NCBI GenBank assembly: GCA_025362585.1
Contig: JANYFR010000010.1
Span: 1-48,003 of the forward strand
Reading direction: 5' to 3'
Length of the DNA stretch: 48,003 nucleotides
From: Acidimicrobiales bacterium
GTDB taxonomy: Bacteria > Actinomycetota > Acidimicrobiia > Acidimicrobiales > RAAP-2
The notes under the pieces are model-generated. The model saw only the letters and a program-made list of their open reading frames with translations, did not search any database and was not told the origin of the DNA. A program made the position numbers and the translations under genes. Below are positions 35,597 to 45,213 of the stretch, piece after piece (positions within the stretch are counted from its first letter, which is position 1; every line of letters begins with the position of its first letter).

Positions 35597-36502
35597 CTAC
35601 GTGGCCAATTTCAGGTACTGTCGGGCGACCAATCGCGCGATCAACGAGTATCCCAGCGCAGTTGGATGTATATCGCCCCTCGTGCAGATCCAGGTCAACG
35701 TGCACACGTTGGCTACGGCCACCGGAATCACTCCATAGGGAGCAAGGGACGTTGTCTGGGTGAGTGCAATGTACGCACCCGTTGCCGAAGTGACGTCAAT
35801 GAAGTCAACTCCCTGGGTCGCGTACGCCGCACTCAGATTTGGATTGATGATCTGAGAGAAGGCGGTGACCGAGAGCTGGGCGAGGACCGGGTTCGCGGGT
35901 TTGACGAGGACCGCGCCCAACAGAACATCGGGATACGACGTGGCGATCATCGGCACCTGGGGGCCGGCGACCGTGCGCAGTTCCGCCACCAATGTCACAA
36001 TGTTGGCCCTCATTGAGGGCATGACACTGAGCAGACACGACGCGGCATCGGTCGCCCCGGCGCAACTGACGAAATCGTTGCCCCCAATCGAAAGTGTGAT
36101 GAGGCCGATTTTGCCGCGATGGGTTGCGATGAAGGCCAGCGCGGCAGCGGCCTGCGTGGTCGTCGGATAGGGAACGCCGTTCTTGGCGAGCGCGCCCGCA
36201 GGACACCCAATACTCAAGAGAATGGACGAACTCGTCGCACCACCGCATCCGAAGTTCCGCAGCATCAAGGTGTGACGTCGCACGACCAACGGGCCCACCT
36301 GATTGGTATAGCCGTGCAGTGTCTCAGCGCCGTTCACGAAGCCGGGTTGGTATCCCTGCGCGTACGAATCGCCCAGTGCCACGTAGAAAAGGGGACTCGA
36401 ATGATGCGCGAGCACTCGGGTGCTGGCGGTGGCCAAGGCGCCTGGTACTACCCCAATAGACAACGCGACAATCGCTAGCGTGAGCTTTACCGTGTGTCGC
36501 AC
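35597..36502 (-). CDS. Secreted SGNH/GDSL hydrolase
   Basis: A 301-residue exported hydrolase. A signal peptide covers about 1-27. The four SGNH blocks are present: nucleophile Ser46 in VALGDSYAQG, Gly in NFGCGGATSSS, Asn in SIGGNDF, and the Asp-His pair in GDIHPTALGYS near the C-terminus. Six to eight cysteines suggest disulfides. Relatives are esterases or lipases acting outside the cell. The GTG start has GGAAGAAGG upstream and lies 16 bp inside the end of the preceding small gene, suggesting coupled expression. Confidence 0.92.
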   Translation of the reverse strand: MRHTVKLTLAIVALSIGVVPGALATASTRVLAHHSSPLFYVALGDSYAQGYQPGFVNGAETLHGYTNQVGPLVVRRHTLMLRNFGCGGATSSSILLSIGCPAGALAKNGVPYPTTTQAAAALAFIATHRGKIGLITLSIGGNDFVSCAGATDAASCLLSVMPSMRANIVTLVAELRTVAGPQVPMIATSYPDVLLGAVLVKPANPVLAQLSVTAFSQIINPNLSAAYATQGVDFIDVTSATGAYIALTQTTSLAPYGVIPVAVANVCTLTWICTRGDIHPTALGYSLIARLVARQYLKLAT

Positions 36503-36723
36503 GACGCCTTCTTCCAGGTCGATCTCAACTCTTTTCCGCTAGGAAGGTGAAGGGAGGCAATCTCGGCCGCGCCGGGACCGACGTGTCCGATTGCGCGACC
36601 GTCACGTTTGAGGACGACCACTGAATGCCCGAGGGACTTCGCGTTGACCCTCACACGTCGCATACTGTCGATCTCGGTCCACCGTCGCCCGATAGGCCAA
36701 TTCGATGTGCTGATGTCGGCCAC
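36487..36723 (-). CDS. Small protein of unknown function upstream of the GDSL hydrolase
   Basis: A 78-residue basic protein with a central strand-rich segment, GHSVVVLKRDGRAIGHVGPG. No family is recognised; a distant similarity to Phd-type antitoxin strands is only an impression, and no toxin gene is adjacent. TACCAT (36730-36735) ends exactly 6 nt before the GTG. This placement and the 16-bp overlap with the hydrolase gene are the main reasons to believe in it. An internal ATG at about residue 21 is a possible later start. Confidence 0.5.
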   Translation of the reverse strand: MADISTSNWPIGRRWTEIDSMRRVRVNAKSLGHSVVVLKRDGRAIGHVGPGAAEIASLHLPSGKELRSTWKKASCDTR

Positions 36724-36729
36724 GAAGAA

Positions 36730-36735
36730 ATGGTA
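36730..36735 (-). promoter_or_regulatory. Probable leaderless -10 box for the 78-residue gene and the GDSL hydrolase
   Basis: TACCAT on the minus strand, 6 nt before a GTG, with no Shine-Dalgarno between. It would transcribe the small gene and the overlapping hydrolase gene together. Confidence 0.45.
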
Positions 36736-36784
36736 TCGACTCGAGACCTAACAGGTATCCGCGCAGATCCCGTACGCGGTCGTC

Positions 36785-36806
36785 GGGCGCGTCGGGGATG
36801 GCGCCC
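36785..36806 (-). terminator. Possible hairpin after the glycosyltransferase
   Basis: GGGCGC (36785-36790) and GCGCCC (36801-36806) can pair across 10 nt, about 60 nt after the glycosyltransferase stop. No T tract follows, so support is weak. Confidence 0.3.
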
Positions 36807-36867
36807 TCGGGCGACTCGCGCCACTTTTAAACGGCACTCGACGGCGACGCGAGACGAGTACCAGGAG

Positions 36868-38031
36868 TCAGACGAGCAGAGCGAGCCGGTGCGCAATCGC
36901 CTCGGGGGTCGCCATCTCGCCAAAGCCACGAGCGAGCGCTGCGCTACGTTCGCCCAATTCACCGTTTTCCAGTATCCACCTCAGACGATTGGCGAGTGTG
37001 GCCTGGTCTCGCTCACCATCTCCGAGCGCCACCGCTACCCCGGCGGCGACGAAGGCGTCAGCGTTGTCGAACTGATCCGCGGCCACGGGCATGACGATCT
37101 GGGGTACACCAGCGACTCCGGCGGCCAACATGGTGCCGGCGCCGCCGTGGGAGATCACGACGGCTGCCCGCTCCATCAGAATCGGCTGTGGTACGTACTG
37201 CTCAATCCGGAGGCGTCCCGGAGGCAGATTCGCGACCATCGCCCGCAAGGGGTCCAGTTCGACACCGCGACCGACTGTGACGATCGCGTCGACGTCAACT
37301 GCCGCGAGTGCGCCGACGATGGCCGCCCAGGGTGCTCGGGGACTATCCTCCGTGCCGTACGTCGCGTAGACGAAGGGGCGCTCGGTACCAACGGACTCCA
37401 GCCAGTCCGGACAATCACTCGAGGGGCCCTCTACCGTGCGTGGCTGCAGGTCGTGAACGGTCGCGCCCGGTGGTCGTTGGCCGAGTGCGGCAGCGAACGG
37501 ATGAAGGTAGGCGTGCACGTACAGACCCAGGTCACCTGGAACTTCAAGTCCGAAGCGTGTCCACAGAGGCGCGGCCGCTACCCGACCCGCCGCAAGAACC
37601 GGTCCCGGCAATCCACCGCTGAAAGCGACGTTCACGCTCGGAACGTCCTTCGACGTCGCAAGAGGCGTCGAGGCTAGTTCGGAGGTCTCGTGGACCACCA
37701 GGTCGGGCCTGAACGTTTCGAACAGGGGTATGAGGGCGTCCATCATGACGGGAGCGGCCGTCGCGGCGAACAACCCGGCGAAGGCCACCGGGCGACGCTC
37801 GCGCGGTGGGACGTCGAAGGCGTTCGGTTGGCCCTGGAAGAATCGTTGCGAACGTTCGACTGGCGTCAGGCCCGCCGGACTGGTGGCAATCCCGACGCCT
37901 TCGACAATCGAACATGATCCCGACGCCGTGGCCCACACGACGTCGTGACCTTGACGCTGCAGTTCGAGTGCGAGAGGAATCACGGGCAAGATATGACCCA
38001 CTCCGCCGGTGGTGCTGACCAGTACACGCAC
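36868..38031 (-). CDS. Glycosyltransferase, UGT/MGT-like (GT1, GT-B fold)
   Basis: A 387-residue GT-B enzyme. The N-terminal domain opens with VLVSTTGGVGHILPVIPLALEL. The nucleotide-sugar site is seen in ISHGGAGTMLAAGVAGVPQIVMP and ADQFDNADAFVAAG, the signature of macrolide/glycopeptide-type and UDP-glucuronosyl-like transferases. The acceptor is unknown; no polyketide or other scaffold genes lie nearby. The GTG start has a G-rich GGGGGG a few nt upstream. Confidence 0.9.
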   Translation of the reverse strand: MRVLVSTTGGVGHILPVIPLALELQRQGHDVVWATASGSCSIVEGVGIATSPAGLTPVERSQRFFQGQPNAFDVPPRERRPVAFAGLFAATAAPVMMDALIPLFETFRPDLVVHETSELASTPLATSKDVPSVNVAFSGGLPGPVLAAGRVAAAPLWTRFGLEVPGDLGLYVHAYLHPFAAALGQRPPGATVHDLQPRTVEGPSSDCPDWLESVGTERPFVYATYGTEDSPRAPWAAIVGALAAVDVDAIVTVGRGVELDPLRAMVANLPPGRLRIEQYVPQPILMERAAVVISHGGAGTMLAAGVAGVPQIVMPVAADQFDNADAFVAAGVAVALGDGERDQATLANRLRWILENGELGERSAALARGFGEMATPEAIAHRLALLV

Positions 38032-38210
38032 GCCGCCCCCCGGTTCCTCGTCAATCGACAGTCTCCGCCACGAGATCTGCTGCTCGCTCCAGGCTTGAGG
38101 GTATCAGCAGGACTGATGGACACGTCCATCCAGTCGCAATCCCGGACAACCACCATCGCTGTGTCGCGCCGTGGGTGGCCGAGCAGTCGTGAACGCTCTG
38201 CGCACGCGGT

Positions 38211-38231
38211 GTTCAGATGAGCATTCTGAAC
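38211..38231. promoter_or_regulatory. Perfect 7-7-7 inverted repeat
   Basis: GTTCAGA, 7-nt spacer, TCTGAAC. The 21-bp dyad has the size of a typical dimeric repressor site and lies 180 bp upstream of the glycosyltransferase start. Confidence 0.4.
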
Positions 38232-38237
38232 ATCGTC

Positions 38238-38252
38238 ACTCGTCGAACGAGT
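38238..38252. promoter_or_regulatory. Perfect 15-bp palindrome
   Basis: ACTCGT-CGA-ACGAGT, 6 bp beyond the neighbouring dyad at 38211-38231. The close pairing of two dyads makes chance less likely than for either alone. Confidence 0.35.
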
Positions 38253-38445
38253 ACCGGCATACGTTCGTCTCCGGACGTCTGGCGAAGTGAATTCGTCCTA
38301 CGACGCAAATGCACATTGAGTCATTGCGTGAGCACGGAGATCCAGTCCCGCCTCCCGTAGCGTAAGTGACCGTCGTTCACGAAAACCGATACACATTTGT
38401 GTGCCACTGGGTGATAAAAGCGAATTCTCGACTAGGTGAGGAAAA

Positions 38446-39069
38446 CTATCCCGGTGTTCCGAAGTAATAGCTGAGAGGCATCGAGGGATCAGATCCCGAT
38501 TTGCCCGGGAGAATCGGATGTGCCGCGAAGCCGCCGCACCAGAAAAAGCCGTTTGCGCGAAGTGGCTGGACAACAATCGAAGTCGACGAACCTGGGAGCG
38601 AGACCAACATCTCACGGGAGTCGATGCAGCGACCCGGGGGATTCCCCACTGGTTCATCTGTTCCCGCAAGCCAGAACGATGCCACACCGCCGTCTGGTTG
38701 AACAGTCACTCTTGGAATTGGAAGCCCCCTTTTGAGACCACCGATGTCATTACCGTCGCGCCCGTACGAGTGCACCTCAAGAACCGCAAGCCTTTGGGGA
38801 TCTTTATAAGGGGTCCCAATACCGTAGACGCCCACGTACGAAACTCGGACGTACCCGCGCAGTGAGCAAACGTGGGAACTCACGTTACGTATCCAGAAAA
38901 GGTCGTTCACGCTTCCCGCGCCAACAAGAGTGTTGTAGTCAGTGATCCGCACCGAGCTCGCCGCACACCCTGGAGCGACCGCAGCAGCCGTGGACGAACT
39001 ACTCATCACGGTCGGGAAACCCACGGAGAGGAGGACGAACATTGTGACAACGACTGAAGCACGGCGCAT
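38446..39069 (-). CDS. Secreted protein, DUF4232-like
   Basis: A 207-residue exported protein with a signal peptide (hydrophobic 5-30, SSTAAA region). The mature part has the pattern of DUF4232: CAASSVRI near the start, NDLFWIRNVSSHVCSLRGYVRV, a disulfide-forming cysteine set, and a C-terminal FFWCGGF. DUF4232 domains are surface or lipoprotein modules of unknown role in actinobacteria. The ATG at 39069 begins at the signal peptide; CAGACT, one mismatch from TANNNT, ends 6 nt upstream. Confidence 0.7.
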   Translation of the reverse strand: MRRASVVVTMFVLLSVGFPTVMSSSSTAAAVAPGCAASSVRITDYNTLVGAGSVNDLFWIRNVSSHVCSLRGYVRVSYVGVYGIGTPYKDPQRLAVLEVHSYGRDGNDIGGLKRGLPIPRVTVQPDGGVASFWLAGTDEPVGNPPGRCIDSREMLVSLPGSSTSIVVQPLRANGFFWCGGFAAHPILPGKSGSDPSMPLSYYFGTPG

Positions 39070-39098
39070 GGTGTCAGTCTGACACCCAAACCGAACAA

Positions 39099-39533
39099 CT
39101 ACTCGATCACGTACCGATACACATTCGTCGACCGCAGTTCGAAGCCCAGCTTCTGGTAGAGCGAGTTCGCCGCAATTCGCGCCGGACGACTCGTCAAGTC
39201 GACCGAGCGCACCCCGCGTCTCTTCGCCTCCTCGAGGGCCGCGCGCGTTAGGGCCTCGCCCACGCCCGTCCCCCGCGTCGATTCGTCGACGACCACGTCT
39301 TCGATCCACGCACGAAGTCCGCTCGGAATCGCGAAGACCACGAGCGTCAGGACGCCGACGATCCGATTGTCGTCCCTCCCGACAAAGAGGCGCGACGAGG
39401 GCGAGGCCACTAATACCTCGACGTCAGACCAGGTCAACGCTGACGCCGAACTCGACAGCTGAGGCAAGAGGTGATTAAGTCCTTCGACCAGATCGTTCGT
39501 GGCAGTGAGCGCAATCTCGACAGTAACGGTCAC
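39099..39533 (-). CDS. GNAT N-acetyltransferase
   Basis: A 144-residue GNAT: AWIEDVVVDESTRGTGVGEALTRAALEEA holds the strand and acetyl-CoA loop, and RPARIAANSLYQKLGFELRSTNVYRY the C-terminal motif. The GTG at 39533 overlaps the TGA of the Nudix gene by 4 bp, and GAGGAGAG precedes it, so the two are translationally coupled. The frame is open to 40019 but that extension lies inside the Nudix gene in another frame. Confidence 0.88.
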   Translation of the reverse strand: MTVTVEIALTATNDLVEGLNHLLPQLSSSASALTWSDVEVLVASPSSRLFVGRDDNRIVGVLTLVVFAIPSGLRAWIEDVVVDESTRGTGVGEALTRAALEEAKRRGVRSVDLTSRPARIAANSLYQKLGFELRSTNVYRYVIE

Positions 39534-40216
39534 GGCTCTCCTCGCCACACCGGACGACGCAGGTCGTCGTAGAAAACGTCGGCTCGCGTACCGTCGATTG
39601 CGCCGAAGATCGGCCCGGCCCAGCGCTCGGCCCCGATCGTCGGTGAGGGAAGGCGGTCGCGAGCGAACCAGCCGGCGTCGCTGCACTCGAGGGGGTGGAT
39701 ATTCATCGCCCCGCCCACTACCCGGCAGAAGAACAGCAGCGAATAGAGCGGGATCCGCGACGCGCCAAGGCGCATGCCGTCGAGTACCCCAATAAGGCGC
39801 ACCGGCTCTACCTCGTAGCCAGTCTCTTCCAGGACCTCCTTCACGACGACCTCGGGCGCGGAGTAGCCCACGTCGCACCACCCCGTTGGGTAGAGCCACA
39901 TACCGGAATCGGCCCGTTGGATAAGGAGCAGCTCGCCGCGTTCGTTGGTGACCGCCGCCCCCACGGCCACCTTGGGCGTCTGGTAGCCCGACACGCCCCG
40001 TCCGACCTCCCTCATCCATTCGACGACCACGCCGTCAGCGTCGTTCACGCCGTCAAGACCCTCTTCGGCGGCAACCTTGATGTCGCCCGCGATCTTCAAG
40101 ATCTCTTCGAAGCGTTCGCGCTCGTACTGACTCTCCGTGAATCCAATCCCGGTGCGAGCGACCCCGGCGAGCGACTCGGCCCAACGGCGCAATGTCTTCT
40201 CAGGGACCGACTCCAC
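39530..40216 (-). CDS. NUDIX hydrolase with N-terminal Nudix_hydro_N domain
   Basis: A 228-residue protein. Residues 1-65 are a helical domain with GFTESQYERERFEEILKIAGD, typical of the YjhB/ADP-ribose pyrophosphatase-like group. The Nudix box is GYSAPEVVVKEVLEETGYEV, with Lys for the usual Arg. It probably hydrolyses a nucleoside diphosphate derivative such as ADP-ribose. The GTG start has TAGCGT (40223-40228) ending 6 nt upstream, just past the hemQ stop. A GNAT gene follows with a 4-bp overlap. Confidence 0.9.
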   Translation of the reverse strand: MESVPEKTLRRWAESLAGVARTGIGFTESQYERERFEEILKIAGDIKVAAEEGLDGVNDADGVVVEWMREVGRGVSGYQTPKVAVGAAVTNERGELLLIQRADSGMWLYPTGWCDVGYSAPEVVVKEVLEETGYEVEPVRLIGVLDGMRLGASRIPLYSLLFFCRVVGGAMNIHPLECSDAGWFARDRLPSPTIGAERWAGPIFGAIDGTRADVFYDDLRRPVWRGEP

Positions 40217-40238
40217 GACTCGACGCTACCAACGTCGG

Positions 40239-40925
40239 CTAGGCGAGCGTCGCGTCGAGGACCTCGTCCACAGTTCCAACGAGGCCGGTGTAGAACTTCC
40301 CGAACTCGGCGTAGAGCGTCGAGGCCTCGTCGAAGCGCATGGTGTACACGCAGTCCTTCAGGTCGTCAACGTGCACGGCGAAGAGCGTGACGCCCCACTC
40401 CCAGTCGTCGAGGCCCGTCGAACCGGTGACGACCTGGAGTACCCGGCCCTTGAACTCGCGGCCCGACGTGCCGTGCTGGCGCATCAACTCCAGGCGCTTC
40501 TCGTAGTTCAGCGCGTACCAGTTGTGCTCGTCGCCGCGACGCTTCGACATCGGGTAAAAGCAGAACGCCTTCATGCCCTCGGGAGGCAACGTGGGAAACA
40601 AACGGTCATTGATCATCTTTTCGGGCATGCCCGCGGCGTACTCACTGACCTCGGTCACCGACACGTAACTTTCAGCGACCTTGAAACCGGCCGCCTGGAT
40701 ACGACTTTGGAACTTACGTAGGTCCCAGAGGTTCTCTCCGAGCACCATGAAGCACGTGTCGGCCTTGGCGCCCATAATTGCGGCGGTCACGACCTGCAGG
40801 CCCGTCGCCCCGGCGTCGTCGACGGCCTTGCGAACCGCGCCGGCGTCGACCGAGACTGCGGGGTGGCAGAAGAGGTGGACGACGTTGAGGCCGCGAGCGG
40901 GGCCGAGCGGGGCGGGAGCAGTCAT
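40239..40925 (-). CDS. hemQ: Coproheme decarboxylase (HemQ, chlorite dismutase-like family)
   Basis: Converts coproheme III to heme b (EC 1.3.98.5), the last step of the coproporphyrin-dependent heme pathway of Gram-positive bacteria. The 228-residue protein has the catalytic Tyr124 in FYPMSKRR, the likely proximal heme ligand His151 in RQHGTSGREFKG, Gln164, and the GSTGLDDWEWGVTLFA block. The chlorite dismutase distal Arg is not expected in this branch. TAACAT (40932-40937) ends exactly 6 nt before the ATG, so the transcript is probably leaderless. The other heme genes are not in the window. Confidence 0.92.
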   Translation of the reverse strand: MTAPAPLGPARGLNVVHLFCHPAVSVDAGAVRKAVDDAGATGLQVVTAAIMGAKADTCFMVLGENLWDLRKFQSRIQAAGFKVAESYVSVTEVSEYAAGMPEKMINDRLFPTLPPEGMKAFCFYPMSKRRGDEHNWYALNYEKRLELMRQHGTSGREFKGRVLQVVTGSTGLDDWEWGVTLFAVHVDDLKDCVYTMRFDEASTLYAEFGKFYTGLVGTVDEVLDATLA

Positions 40926-40977
40926 GACTCAATGTTACGGGTGCGACGCGACGGCGTTTCGAACGTCCCGCAACGCA

Positions 40978-41006
40978 GAACCGCGGGGCCCAGGGCCCCG
41001 CGGTTC
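40978..41006 (-). terminator. groEL terminator hairpin
   Basis: A perfect 13-bp GC-rich stem (GAACCGCGGGGCC against GGCCCCGCGGTTC) with loop CAG, 24 bp after the groEL stop and 41 bp before the hemQ -10 box. It lacks a T tract but is by far the strongest hairpin in the window. Confidence 0.8.
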
Positions 41007-41030
41007 ATTTGACTCTGCGTGGTGATCGAC

Positions 41031-42726
<1,696 letters not shown>

Positions 42727-42732
42727 TTGTCC

Positions 42733-43008
42733 TCAGCCACCGGCGACGGCCGGCACGAGCGACACGGTCTGGCCCGTTTCGAGGATCGTGTCGAGGCCGT
42801 TGAGGAACCGAACGTCCTCGTCAGCCACGAAGATGTTGACGAACCGTCGAAGCGCCCCGCGCTCGTCGAGTACCCGAATGGCGATGCCGGGGTAGGCCTT
42901 GTCGACCGCGACGATCGCCTCGCGCACGGTGAGGGCCTCGACCGGCACCTCGCCGGCACCCCCCACGAGCGAGCGCAGCTGGCTGGGCAGGCGCACGATG
43001 ACGCTCAC
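42733..43008 (-). CDS. CysO-like sulfur-carrier protein (MoaD/ThiS family)
   Basis: A 91-residue ubiquitin-like protein ending in Gly-Gly. The second half, RFVNIFVADEDVRFLNGL and SLVPAVAGG, closely follows mycobacterial CysO (FVNIYVNDEDVRF...LPAVAGG). In CysO the C-terminal glycine is turned into a thiocarboxylate that donates sulfur to CysM for cysteine synthesis. Here the partner gene is threonine synthase-like, overlapping by 4 bp (GTGA), so it may supply sulfur to that enzyme. No CysM or Mec+ peptidase gene is visible. The GTG start is coupled to the upstream stop. Confidence 0.88.
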   Translation of the reverse strand: MSVIVRLPSQLRSLVGGAGEVPVEALTVREAIVAVDKAYPGIAIRVLDERGALRRFVNIFVADEDVRFLNGLDTILETGQTVSLVPAVAGG

Positions 43009-44252
43009 GACGCCGCCACCAGCTGGTGAAAGCGCAGCGCGTCCTCGGCCGCGCTGAGCGACGGTTCGATCGTCGAACTGACCGTGGCGGTCTCGACCAC
43101 GGCGTCGAGCGTCTTGAGACCGTGACCGGAGATAATGGCGACGATGGACTTGTTGGGGTCAATCGTCCCGCGCTCAATCATCTGGCGTAGCGAGGCAATG
43201 GTGACGCCGCCGGCCGTCTCGGCGAAGACCCCTTCAGTACGGGCCAATAGGCCAATACACTCGAGGATCTCGTCGTCGCTCACCGATCCGCAGTCGCCGC
43301 CGCGTCGGCGCAGCTCGTCCAGGACGTACGGACCGTCGGCCGGATTCCCGATCGCGAGCGAGCGGGCGATCGTGTTCGGACGCTGGGGCGTGATGACGTC
43401 GGCTCCCGAGGCGAAGGCCGTCGCGATCGGAGAGCAGCCGAGCGCCTGGGCGCCAAAGAGCACGGGGGCCGGGCCGTCGATGAGGCCCAGTTCGATGAAC
43501 TGGTTGAATCCCTTGGCGACCTTGGTCAGCTGGCTGCCCGAGGCCACGGGCACGATTACCTGGTCGGGGGCGCGCCAGCCGAGCTGCTCGGCGATCTCGA
43601 AGGCCAGGGTCTTCGAGCCTTCGGCGTAGTAGGGCCGAAGATTGACGTTGACGAAGGCCCAGTCGTCGTGCTCGGCCACCAACTCGACGCAGAGACGGTT
43701 GACGTCGTCGTAGTTACCCTCAACGCCGAGCACCGTACCGCCGAAAATCGCGGTCATAGCGATTTTGGACTTCTCCAGGTCCGAGGGGATGATCGTCACG
43801 CTCGGCCACCCAATGAAGGCCGCGTGGGCCGCGACCGAGGTGGCGAGGTTGCCCGTCGACGCGCACGCCGCCGTCGTGAAACCGAGACGACGAGCGCTCG
43901 ACAGCGCCACCGAGACAACCCGGTCCTTGAACGACCCGGTGGGGTTGCGGGTGTCGTCCTTTAGCCAAAGTTCGCGAACGCCGAGCACTTCGGCGAGGCG
44001 AGTGGCGCGTCGAAGTGGCGTCCAACCAACTCCGAGGTCGACGGGCTCGATTCCGGGGTCGGGCAGTAGCGCGCCGTAGCGCCAGATCGAGTTCGGACCC
44101 TCGGCAATAGTTTCGCGGGTCACGACGCCCCGCGCAGCCTCGAGGTCGTAGGCGACCTCGAGGGGACCGAAACAGAACTCGCACGAGTACCGCGCCTCAC
44201 TGGGGTAGGCGGTACCACACTCTCGACAGAGAAGACCAGTAGCGAAACTCAT
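43005..44252 (-). CDS. thrC: Threonine synthase-like PLP enzyme
   Basis: A fold-type II PLP enzyme of 415 residues. An N-terminal zinc ribbon has Cys9, Cys12, Cys24 and Cys27; the Schiff-base Lys109 is in NPTGSFKDR; ACASTGNLATSVAAHA and the ASGSQLTK loop follow. Threonine synthases convert O-phosphohomoserine to threonine (EC 4.2.3.1). The overlapping CysO-like gene raises the alternative that it replaces the phosphate with sulfur from the carrier protein. No homoserine kinase or dehydrogenase gene is nearby. AAGGGAG precedes the ATG. Confidence 0.88.
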   Translation of the reverse strand: MSFATGLLCRECGTAYPSEARYSCEFCFGPLEVAYDLEAARGVVTRETIAEGPNSIWRYGALLPDPGIEPVDLGVGWTPLRRATRLAEVLGVRELWLKDDTRNPTGSFKDRVVSVALSSARRLGFTTAACASTGNLATSVAAHAAFIGWPSVTIIPSDLEKSKIAMTAIFGGTVLGVEGNYDDVNRLCVELVAEHDDWAFVNVNLRPYYAEGSKTLAFEIAEQLGWRAPDQVIVPVASGSQLTKVAKGFNQFIELGLIDGPAPVLFGAQALGCSPIATAFASGADVITPQRPNTIARSLAIGNPADGPYVLDELRRRGGDCGSVSDDEILECIGLLARTEGVFAETAGGVTIASLRQMIERGTIDPNKSIVAIISGHGLKTLDAVVETATVSSTIEPSLSAAEDALRFHQLVAAS

Positions 44253-44436
44253 AACTCCCTTTTCATCGTTCGGCCTTTGGCACCTGGTGTGAAGAGCGGG
44301 GGCTCGTGTTTCACACTGGTTGTCGCGACTTCAACGGGGCCGTCCCTCAGTCGCTCTGGATGACTCGACAATTCTGGTCGCTGGCGCCGCTCGTGTCAAG
44401 TGCGAGTACGTCCGCCAACCCTCTAACCTGCTACGG

Positions 44437-45213
44437 GTGAGCAGCTCCGACGTCCCGTGGACCCTCAGCCGCGAGGACTTCGACCTACAGCGCGTCACTC
44501 GAATGAAGTCGAACACGACGGTGGCGGTCGTGGTACCGGCGAAGAATGAATCGGCGACCGTGGGGACGGTCCTCGACGCCGTGCAGGTCCATCGGGTACT
44601 CGTCGACGAACTGGTGGTGGTGGACGACAACTCGGTCGACGACACCACCACGGTGGCCGATCACCACGGGGCCCGCGTTGTCACCATGGACGGACCGAGC
44701 GGCAAGGGCGAGGCGATGCGGGCCGGCCTCGCCGCCACCACCTCCGATCTTGTGGTCTTCCTCGACGCCGACGTCATCAACACCACGTCAGAGTTCGTGG
44801 CCAGACTGATCCATCCCCTCCTCGAGCGCAGTGACATCCAACTGGTGAAGGGGTACTACGAACGGCCCCTGCACAACATGCCCACGGGCGGCGGACGGGT
44901 CAATGAACTGGCCGCCCGCCCGATTCTCTCCCTGCTCTACCCCGGGCTCGGCGAAATCCGCCAACCGCTCGCCGGCGAGACCGCCGGTCGGCGCAGTGCC
45001 TTTGACGCCATCACGCTGGAGAAGGCCTACGGCGTGGAGATTGCCCTCTTGATTGACATCGCGCGACAGTTTGGGGTGCACAGCCTCGCCCAGGTCGATC
45101 TCGGTGTTCGGCGTCATCGCAACCGTCCCCTTGAGGAACTGCGACCGATGTCAATGGACGTGTTGCGAGCGGCGCTCAAGCGCTACTCGGTGCATCTTCC
45201 TCCGCAGGTCTGA
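44437..45213 (+). CDS. gpgS: Glucosyl-3-phosphoglycerate synthase-like GT2/GT81 glycosyltransferase
   Basis: Likely transfers glucose from an NDP-glucose to 3-phosphoglycerate (EC 2.4.1.266), the first step towards glucosylglycerate or methylglucose polysaccharides. The 258-residue protein has a GT-A fold: VVVPAKNESATVGTVLDA, the GPSGKGEAMRAGL loop, metal-binding Asp110-Ala-Asp112, then TGGGRVNELAARPIL, GEIRQPLAGETAGRR, YGVEIALLIDIARQFG and VDLGVRRHRNRPLEEL. All align with mycobacterial GpgS, which is somewhat longer (about 300-324). The GTG start has TAACCT (44424-44429) ending 7 nt upstream, probably leaderless. Confidence 0.9.
   Translation: MSSSDVPWTLSREDFDLQRVTRMKSNTTVAVVVPAKNESATVGTVLDAVQVHRVLVDELVVVDDNSVDDTTTVADHHGARVVTMDGPSGKGEAMRAGLAATTSDLVVFLDADVINTTSEFVARLIHPLLERSDIQLVKGYYERPLHNMPTGGGRVNELAARPILSLLYPGLGEIRQPLAGETAGRRSAFDAITLEKAYGVEIALLIDIARQFGVHSLAQVDLGVRRHRNRPLEELRPMSMDVLRAALKRYSVHLPPQV

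Larger units (their letters stand above)
38032..38445. other. 414-bp intergenic gap with three inverted repeats
   Basis: No coding frame is convincing. Between the start of the glycosyltransferase and the end of the next minus-strand gene lie an imperfect repeat at 38111-38135 (GACTG-ATGGAC against GTCCATC-CAGTC) and two perfect ones listed separately. They may act as operators of the glycosyltransferase or as terminators. Confidence 0.5.

Noticed and set aside
36487-36723. Type II antitoxin (Phd-like)
   Set aside because: Only a short strand segment is reminiscent; no toxin gene or operator is adjacent, so no function was assigned.
39534-40019. Upstream extension of the GNAT gene at 39099-39533
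   Set aside because: It lies inside the Nudix gene in a different frame. The GTG at 39533 has its own ribosome-binding site and the family start.
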